Assembly: GCF_900111145.1 (NCBI RefSeq)
Contig: NZ_FOIR01000005.1
Location: 62,001 to 126,000, forward strand
DNA from: Roseivirga pacifica
GTDB lineage: Bacteria > Bacteroidota > Bacteroidia > Cytophagales > Cyclobacteriaceae
Length of the DNA stretch: 64,000 bases
Direction: 5' to 3'
Shown here piece after piece: positions 58,886-64,000 of this stretch. Position 1 is the first letter of the stretch. Each line of letters starts with the position of its first letter. The notes beneath the pieces were generated by a model that saw only the letters and a program-made list of their open reading frames with translations, made no database searches and was not told where the DNA came from. Both the position numbers and the translations under genes were made by a program.

Positions 58886-58907
58886 GCCCCAGCCCCTAAA
58901 GGGGTGC
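58886..58907. repeat. REP-like palindrome, short form (family B)
   Basis: GCCCCAGCCCCTAAAGGGGTGC, containing CCCCTAAAGGGG like the element at 2261-2337. Only one half of the bipartite form remains. Confidence 0.6.
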
Positions 58908-58966
58908 CAATCTAGTCTAACATCTAGCTTCGATTCTCTTGCTTCTCGCTTCAAGCTTAAGCTTAC

Positions 58967-59656
58967 CTACCCTTTTGGCTTTAGTGGCCTTACCTCCAAA
59001 TCTACCACATGGTAGTTGGCGTGAGTTTGCACCGACTGCACAATACTTTGGGCAATATCTTGCGGGCGCATCATGTTTTCATTGGCATTCGCAAACTCAA
59101 TGCTATCGAAGAAATTAGTGTTTGTACTGCCTGGATAAACAGTGGTTACCTTTATGCCATGATCTCTCAATTCTTGAAAAATTGAGTGGCCAATTCCTGT
59201 TACCGCATGTTTAGTACCAACGTAACCGCTCATGGTTTTCACACCGTTGGTTCCGGCAATCGAAGATAGGTTAACAATATGTCCTTCTTCCATTTCAATC
59301 ATATCTGGCACCACTTGCTTAATGCAGTAAAACAGTCCATGCACGTTCAAATCGAACATATATTTCCATTCCTCCACATCCATTTCGTGAATTAGGCCTT
59401 GGTAACCCATTCCTGCATTATTCACCAAAATCGAGGTTTTGCCTAGCTTTTCCTTTGTGGCTTTGAAAGATGCCTGCACCTGATCCCAGTTGCTAACATC
59501 CGTTTTAAAGAAGTGATAATTTTCGTGATCTATATCGGCTGAAGTTCTGCCCCAACCGGCTACAATTGCACCTTCTTGTAGCAACAACTTCACTGTTTCT
59601 AACCCGATGCCTTTGCTCACACCGGTAACTATTGCAAGTTTTCCTTTAATGTCCAT
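58967..59656 (-). CDS. Short-chain dehydrogenase/reductase
   Basis: Start ATG 59656 (MDIKGKLAIVTGVSKGIG), 229 aa; a frame extending to 59722 has no conserved sequence. Rossmann motif TGVSKGIG at 11-18, VNNAGMGY, catalytic Ser-Tyr-Lys in NLSSIAGTNGVKTMSGYVGTK. Classical SDR; substrate unknown. Most similar in style to 3-oxoacyl-ACP reductase-like and sepiapterin-like enzymes. Single gene, divergent from punA. Confidence 0.92.
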   Translation of the reverse strand: MDIKGKLAIVTGVSKGIGLETVKLLLQEGAIVAGWGRTSADIDHENYHFFKTDVSNWDQVQASFKATKEKLGKTSILVNNAGMGYQGLIHEMDVEEWKYMFDLNVHGLFYCIKQVVPDMIEMEEGHIVNLSSIAGTNGVKTMSGYVGTKHAVTGIGHSIFQELRDHGIKVTTVYPGSTNTNFFDSIEFANANENMMRPQDIAQSIVQSVQTHANYHVVDLEVRPLKPKG

Positions 59657-59840
59657 GTTTGGTAAAACAGATAAGCGTCTGAATGGTTCCGAACCGAACA
59701 TATATGACTGTAAGATTTCCAATAGATCAGTTTTGTTAATACTCGCTCAGCTTACCCAGCCGGTTAAAACGCCCACCTTACATACATTTTTCTAGCAGAA
59801 TACAACGTGGACATCTATCTTAGGGCAAACTCATTTACGC

Positions 59841-60662
59841 ATGACATATTCCGAAAAAGTACATCACACAGTAGCTTATATCAATGCAGAATTGAACAGC
59901 CCTAAGCCAGCATACGGCATTATTCTGGGCACTGGTCTTGGAGCATTGGTCGATGATATAACCATTGAACACGAGTTGGCCTACGAGGACCTTCCGAACT
60001 TCCCTGTGTCGACTGTTGAAAGCCATAAAGGCAAACTTATTTTCGGAGAGCTTTCTGGCAAGAAAGTGGTGGCCATGCAAGGTCGCTTCCATTATTATGA
60101 AGGCTACGACATGAAAGATGTTACCTTCCCAGTTCGCGTAATGAAGCTTTTAGGCATTAAAAAACTCTTTATTTCTAACGCAGCTGGTGGCGTTAATATG
60201 GACTTTAATGTGGCCGACCTTATGATTATAGAGGATCACATAGACCTAACAAAAGAGAATCCGCTTACTGGCAAAAACATGGACGAATTTGGCGGTCGTT
60301 TTCCAGATATGAGCGAACCGTACGAGCGTAAAATGATTGATGAAGCCCTTGAAATAGCCAAGGTCAACGGGATCCCTTGCCATGAAGGCGTTTATGCTGG
60401 AGTGAGTGGACCAAACCTAGAAACCCGTGCAGAGTACCGCTACATTGCCCGCATTGGTGCCGATGCTGTGGGTATGTCAACCGTACCTGAGGTGATTGTT
60501 GCCCGCCACATGGATTTGCCGGTTTTTGCCATTTCGGCCATTACCGATCTGTGCGACCCAGACCATTTGGAGAAAGTGGAAATTAGCAAAATATTGGCGG
60601 CCGCAGCCAAAGCCGAAAAAGGCATGACAAAGATTATCAAAGAGCTTATTAGTAGACAGTAG
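59841..60662 (+). CDS. punA: Purine-nucleoside phosphorylase
   Basis: Phosphorolysis of (deoxy)inosine and guanosine in purine salvage. 273 aa, trimeric family I type. Motifs: ILGTGLGALVDD, the AAGGVNMDFNVADLMIIEDHI stretch (in part), GVYAGVSGPNLETRAEYR, and GADAVGMSTVPEVIVARH. Length is normal. Single-gene unit. Confidence 0.96.
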   Translation: MTYSEKVHHTVAYINAELNSPKPAYGIILGTGLGALVDDITIEHELAYEDLPNFPVSTVESHKGKLIFGELSGKKVVAMQGRFHYYEGYDMKDVTFPVRVMKLLGIKKLFISNAAGGVNMDFNVADLMIIEDHIDLTKENPLTGKNMDEFGGRFPDMSEPYERKMIDEALEIAKVNGIPCHEGVYAGVSGPNLETRAEYRYIARIGADAVGMSTVPEVIVARHMDLPVFAISAITDLCDPDHLEKVEISKILAAAAKAEKGMTKIIKELISRQ

Positions 60663-60701
60663 CTTGGTTATCAGCAAACAGGTTTAATCCAGTCTCTCAG
60701 G

Positions 60702-61286
60702 TTAAGGCCGATGAATAATAATCTCCTGAACATCGGACGAAACAGGAATGGCTTTTATTACCTTGTCTTCTGTTTCAAGAAAAATATAGTCGCTGTTTTT
60801 GCCGATTAAATGACCTTGGATAGCACGCTGATCTGACTGAAACACCACTTCAATAGTTTCGGGCGCTTCTTGATACTCCTTATACATTCTTTCGCCATAA
60901 AATGTAGAGGCAAGAATAAGGTAAGCTATCATTGAAAAGCCGAAAATAAACGGACGGTAGCGCTCCATTCTTTCTTTGCTTATACCAAAGTTGAATGTTT
61001 TGTAAGTTTTCGGCCACTTGTCTTGCCAAATCTTATCGAACCAAAAGAATATCCAAACCAAAGCGAATGACCCAAAAGCAAATAGGGTAAGCTGAATATT
61101 CTTTACTGGAGCCAACAGAAAGTCCAATATATCAGCATACTCAAAAATGTTAATAGAGAAGTTGCTATAGTACTTGTAGTCGAACATCATGCCTACGGCA
61201 ACAGTGGTTAGATAGGCCAAGGTTATGTAAGCTTGGCTATCGAGTGTTGGCTTATTTTTGCTCATTGATGCAATATACAAAGCCAT
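60702..61286 (-). CDS. Uncharacterised integral membrane protein
   Basis: 194 aa; alternative start at residue 8 (61265). Four hydrophobic segments (about 20-36, 50-60, 62-82, 111-128, for example LFAFGSFALVWIFFWF), then a C-terminal soluble part (about 140-194, VVFQSDQRAIQGHLIGKNSD, VIKAIPVSSDVQEIII) like a small beta domain. No known family recognised. Possibly a regulator of ion channel type; that is a guess from layout only. Confidence 0.65.
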   Translation of the reverse strand: MALYIASMSKNKPTLDSQAYITLAYLTTVAVGMMFDYKYYSNFSINIFEYADILDFLLAPVKNIQLTLFAFGSFALVWIFFWFDKIWQDKWPKTYKTFNFGISKERMERYRPFIFGFSMIAYLILASTFYGERMYKEYQEAPETIEVVFQSDQRAIQGHLIGKNSDYIFLETEDKVIKAIPVSSDVQEIIIHRP

Positions 61287-61333
61287 GGCTAATGCTATTC
61301 ATATTAGCAGTTAAGCGGTTATACCGTTGGATA

Positions 61334-61361
61334 TAAAAAAGCCCCACCGCTTGGGTGAGGC
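61334..61361 (-). terminator. Terminator of the heme operon
   Basis: On the minus strand GCCTCACC-CAAGC-GGTGGGGC (one T-G pair) followed by six T residues, 84 bp past the ChaN-like stop. Confidence 0.82.
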
Positions 61362-61444
61362 CTCGATTGCACGGAAAAGTTTTTACTAATCCTTGTTATT
61401 CACCCCATCTGAGTGAATGCTTTTGATTTCTTAAAATTGTGTGG

Positions 61445-62311
61445 TTAATAAGTCTTGGTCATGTTCTCTGGCACGCAGATTATAAAATCTGCTCTTCCCG
61501 CATATTCCTTCTCTAGTTTGGACACGTCCTTTTGGCTTACGGTTGTAACCGTTAAGTGTTCCAAGTCTGGTCTTTCTTTTTTCAAGTACCAAACAATGCC
61601 TTCACCTCTAATCGTTCCATGATTATCCGAATGATAAGAACCATTTAAATGAATGAATAATTCCCCTTCAGTGTAATTAGCCAAAATAAAGTGGGCCATG
61701 GTGGCATCTTTAATGGCTTGCGCCATGGGAAAAGTAGGTGCAGCGTGCCCTTCCATCATGCCTAACATGTTTTGGTAACCGGGTAATTCGGCATCAAAAG
61801 CAATGGGCAAAGGGGCTATCCAAGATTTTTCTTCGGCAGTAAGTTCCTCCAAACTTCCTAAACCTTCTCTATAAACCTGCGAAGCGTACCTTCGGGGTAT
61901 GTTAGTAGAGACGTAACGAATGTCATGGGCGCGGGCGTAATCTACTAGTGGTTTATAATCAGTGGTAAAATTCTTCCATAGTCGGGCAATAGAGTCCAAT
62001 TTCTGGGCATCAATAGTGCCACTCATATACGCCTGAAGTGCCTCTTCGTTGTCTCTTTCAAACATTTCTGCCCCAATGGTGATGTTCTTGGTTTCGTCCA
62101 ACTTCTGAGCAATCTCTAGTTGTAACCAGTGCGAAATTGGATTATTGTGCGATTCACCCAGAAAGACTACATCGGCCTTTTCAAGCTTGCGCACCATCTT
62201 TTTAAACGACACCTTTTTGCCCTTACTATTGTATAGTGTGTAGGCGGGGTGTTTTTGGGCCATAGCCGCAAAACTGACAAACAAGAAGAGAGTGGCAATT
62301 GCCACCCTCAT
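61445..62311 (-). CDS. ChaN-family (DUF399) heme-binding-type protein
   Basis: Start ATG 62311 (MRVAIATLFLFVSFAAMAQ, signal peptide), 288 aa; a longer frame from 62377 overlaps hmuS by 31 bp and puts the hydrophobic segment internally. ChaN fold: VVFLGESHNNPISHWLQLEIA and GAEMFERDNEEALQAYMSG; LNGSYHSDNHGTIRG near the C-terminus. ChaN in Campylobacter binds heme; here it follows hmuV and hmuS, which supports a heme-uptake role. No lipobox is clear. Confidence 0.88.
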   Translation of the reverse strand: MRVAIATLFLFVSFAAMAQKHPAYTLYNSKGKKVSFKKMVRKLEKADVVFLGESHNNPISHWLQLEIAQKLDETKNITIGAEMFERDNEEALQAYMSGTIDAQKLDSIARLWKNFTTDYKPLVDYARAHDIRYVSTNIPRRYASQVYREGLGSLEELTAEEKSWIAPLPIAFDAELPGYQNMLGMMEGHAAPTFPMAQAIKDATMAHFILANYTEGELFIHLNGSYHSDNHGTIRGEGIVWYLKKERPDLEHLTVTTVSQKDVSKLEKEYAGRADFIICVPENMTKTY

Positions 62312-62346
62312 ACCAAAAAATAGTGCCCAAAAGGGCTTTCTTAACT

Positions 62347-63405
62347 TCACTTTAAGTTCGCTACTAGTGCTTTCCATTCTGTCAATTCAGTTTGTCCTGG
62401 CTTTCTTAGGCCAAAGAACTGCGCTATTATTTCTCTGTCTTCACCAAACACTTCTACAGAGGTTACTATGCCATCTTTGGTTGGCTTTTCTACCGCCCAA
62501 GCGCTGGCAATCATGTCTGTTCTTAGGTGCAGGTTAAAGTTCGGATCCATTACATTGATCCATTGTTGCTCGCCTCTGTCTAGCGGCACAATTTTGTTCA
62601 CCACATCTTGATGTATCTGCAGGTTACCATGGTTACCAGCAAAGATCATAATCGGCAATTGTGTTTCTGAAGCCTCGCTAAGAATGCTCGGCACCACATT
62701 TACAGATAGTTTTCTAGTGAACTTACCTTCGGCCAATTCTAGAGCGTTCAACCTTTCGGCATTGAACTTTCTTAGCATAGGGAAGAAATCATGTGTGTCT
62801 TCCATTTCTGCCCAAGCCTTTAAAAGCTCCTCTTTGTTTACATCAGTAGCGTAGCTTATCGGCTCGTACGGAGTAACGGTAACTTCGGTAGACTGATCTT
62901 CTGCTTTAAAGTCTTCGATCAGCTGCTCGTAGGCATCAAAGTCGCCATCGGCTTGCAAGTACACTTTTGTAATGGCATCTCCGGCAGCATCAAACACCTG
63001 AATGCTGTGCATTACACGGTCGCCTTTGTCTAAAGTATGCGCAAAGGCATGCCCCCAATTTTTGAAAAACACGCGGCTTTCAATCGGTCCAATTACCGTA
63101 GCCATGTGGTGATTACCAGCACCAAAAGTGCCTATTTTTTCAAAAGTACCCTTGTGCTCAAGCACGCAGGCATCGTTACGGGTAAGGCTCATTACATGTC
63201 CAAGCGATTTGAATCGCTTCAACAAGTCGTCCCAAGGGCCTTGTAGTCTTACTGTGTCGTTGCCAATTCCTGTTGCCAAAAGTTCGGCTTCGCTTACACC
63301 AAGCTGCTTAGCCGCATCTCTAATTCTTACTTTTGGGTTTTCTTCTTTAAAATTCTGGTATGCTTCGAGCAGGGAACCAGCTGTTGCTTGCATGGTATCA
63401 GGCAT
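62347..63405 (-). CDS. hmuS: Hemin-degrading/trafficking factor, HmuS/HemS family
   Basis: Cytoplasmic heme-binding protein that releases iron from heme or hands it on. 352 aa, two HemS repeats (about 10-170 and 185-345). N-terminus AYQNFKEENPKVRIRDAAKQ is typical; paired motifs in the two halves are RNDACVLEHKGTFEKI and HGNLQIHQDVVNKI. The start overlaps hmuV by 8 bp, so they are cotranslated. Confidence 0.93.
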   Translation of the reverse strand: MPDTMQATAGSLLEAYQNFKEENPKVRIRDAAKQLGVSEAELLATGIGNDTVRLQGPWDDLLKRFKSLGHVMSLTRNDACVLEHKGTFEKIGTFGAGNHHMATVIGPIESRVFFKNWGHAFAHTLDKGDRVMHSIQVFDAAGDAITKVYLQADGDFDAYEQLIEDFKAEDQSTEVTVTPYEPISYATDVNKEELLKAWAEMEDTHDFFPMLRKFNAERLNALELAEGKFTRKLSVNVVPSILSEASETQLPIMIFAGNHGNLQIHQDVVNKIVPLDRGEQQWINVMDPNFNLHLRTDMIASAWAVEKPTKDGIVTSVEVFGEDREIIAQFFGLRKPGQTELTEWKALVANLK

Positions 63406-64000
63406 AATTCTGTTGTTTATATGTTTCGTTTCTTACGGATTTCGGTATTGAAATAATCACTGTTCTACCAGTGTTTGGCTCTTTCAAAAGCTCTACCGGG
63501 TGCTCAAAAACATGTTCTATGTTTTGTTTAGTAAGCACCTCTTCACTTAAGCCTTGCTTATAGATCTCTCCATTTTTCATTAGCACAATGTGGCTGGCAT
63601 ACTGTGCGGCTAAATTCAAATCGTGCAAAATGGCCAAAACCGCCATGTTCTGTTCGCACATTTCTTTGGCGGTGTTTAATAGTGTGTGTTGATGCAGAAT
63701 GTCCAAATCGGAAGTTGGCTCATCGAGCAAAAGGTATTTTGGAAAAGCCGACTTATCCCATACCTGCGCCATTATTCTGGCAAGTTGAACACGTTGCTGT
63801 TCGCCACCAGATAGAGTTTGATATAAGCGACCTCGATATGCTTCTAGTTTGTTGTGCTTAATTACAGATTCGATAATATCATCATTTTCCTTTTTGGAAG
63901 TTTTGTGCGGAAAGCGACCAATCTCAATGATCTGCTCTATGCTAAAAGGAAAGCTAATGTTGGTATGCTGCGGCATTACAGCCCTTATTTTCGAAAGCTC
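63398..64000 (-). CDS. hmuV: Heme ABC transporter ATP-binding protein, N-terminus cut by edge
   Basis: ATPase for the inner-membrane heme importer. 200 codons present; the Walker A part lies beyond 64000. The open frame reaches the window edge, so the first ATG seen (63976, MPQHTNISFPFSI, which is the Q-loop) is not the start. Signature LSGGEQQRVQLARIMAQ, Walker B YLLLDEPTSDLD, switch His in AILHDLNLAAQYASHIVLM. C-terminus ends TVIISIPKSVRNE. Heme specificity comes from the neighbouring hmuS. Confidence 0.93.
   Translation of the reverse strand, partial: ELSKIRAVMPQHTNISFPFSIEQIIEIGRFPHKTSKKENDDIIESVIKHNKLEAYRGRLYQTLSGGEQQRVQLARIMAQVWDKSAFPKYLLLDEPTSDLDILHQHTLLNTAKEMCEQNMAVLAILHDLNLAAQYASHIVLMKNGEIYKQGLSEEVLTKQNIEHVFEHPVELLKEPNTGRTVIISIPKSVRNETYKQQNYA

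Overview
The window is chromosomal DNA from a member of the Bacteroidota, most likely a marine, gliding Cytophagales-type bacterium (the genus cannot be fixed from sequence alone). Reasons: promoters of the Bacteroidota form TTTG-N19-TAnnTTTG, a type IX secretion C-terminal sorting domain, gliding ABC genes (gldA and a gldF-gldG fusion), FecI/FecR/TonB-receptor signalling with STN and DUF4974 domains, and phylum-typical families (DUF4290, DUF5686, DUF6090, DUF983). Coding density is high, and most of the window is ordinary core genome.

Layout. 1-5461: aerobic tyrosine catabolism (fahA cut by the left edge, hppD, hmgA) with a Glu/Leu/Phe/Val dehydrogenase upstream and a divergent Lrp/AsnC regulator; the 3' end of the regulator gene is duplicated around a REP-like element. 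5728-13009: an outer-membrane barrel protein, valS, a secreted thioredoxin, a GT2 glycosyltransferase, a small conserved protein and a GH130-like lipoprotein, then tRNA-Val. 13552-18652: an ECF sigma / FecR / TonB receptor / second FecR operon. 18750-23285: murF, a secreted FG-GAP protein with a T9SS tail and two small unknown proteins, amid REP-like palindromes. 23368-31679: omega-amidase, methionine aminotransferase, an Ntn-hydrolase acylase, a DsbA-like lipoprotein, ExbD and a DUF5686 protein. 31933-33998: sigma, putative anti-sigma, gmk and nadD as one tight operon.

34275-42672: GT4 glycosyltransferase, a UvrD/PcrA helicase, DUF4290, murA (Asp in place of the fosfomycin-target Cys), and a VIT-type transporter between two DUF6090 paralogues, then an AraC regulator. 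43103-49889: assimilatory sulfur metabolism: DUF2061-cysH, an Rrf2 regulator, and sulfite reductase-cobA-siroheme synthase-rhodanese; both promoters carry the same CTAC-N7-GTAG palindrome. dnaN lies between them. 49938-53733: gldA, the gldF-gldG fusion and a methyltransferase. 53734-56430: a small accessory segment with unknown genes and an Mrr-type restriction enzyme. 56438-64000: AraC and VOC genes, an LpoB/CsgG-like secreted protein, an SDR, purine nucleoside phosphorylase, and a heme operon (hmuV, hmuS, ChaN-like) cut by the right edge.

I did not find a clear new multi-gene defence or mobile system. The least expected signals are the duplicated tail of the Lrp gene around a REP-like element, the shared sulfur operator, three families of intergenic palindromes, a heptamer repeat present at two distant loci, and the double-FecR operon.
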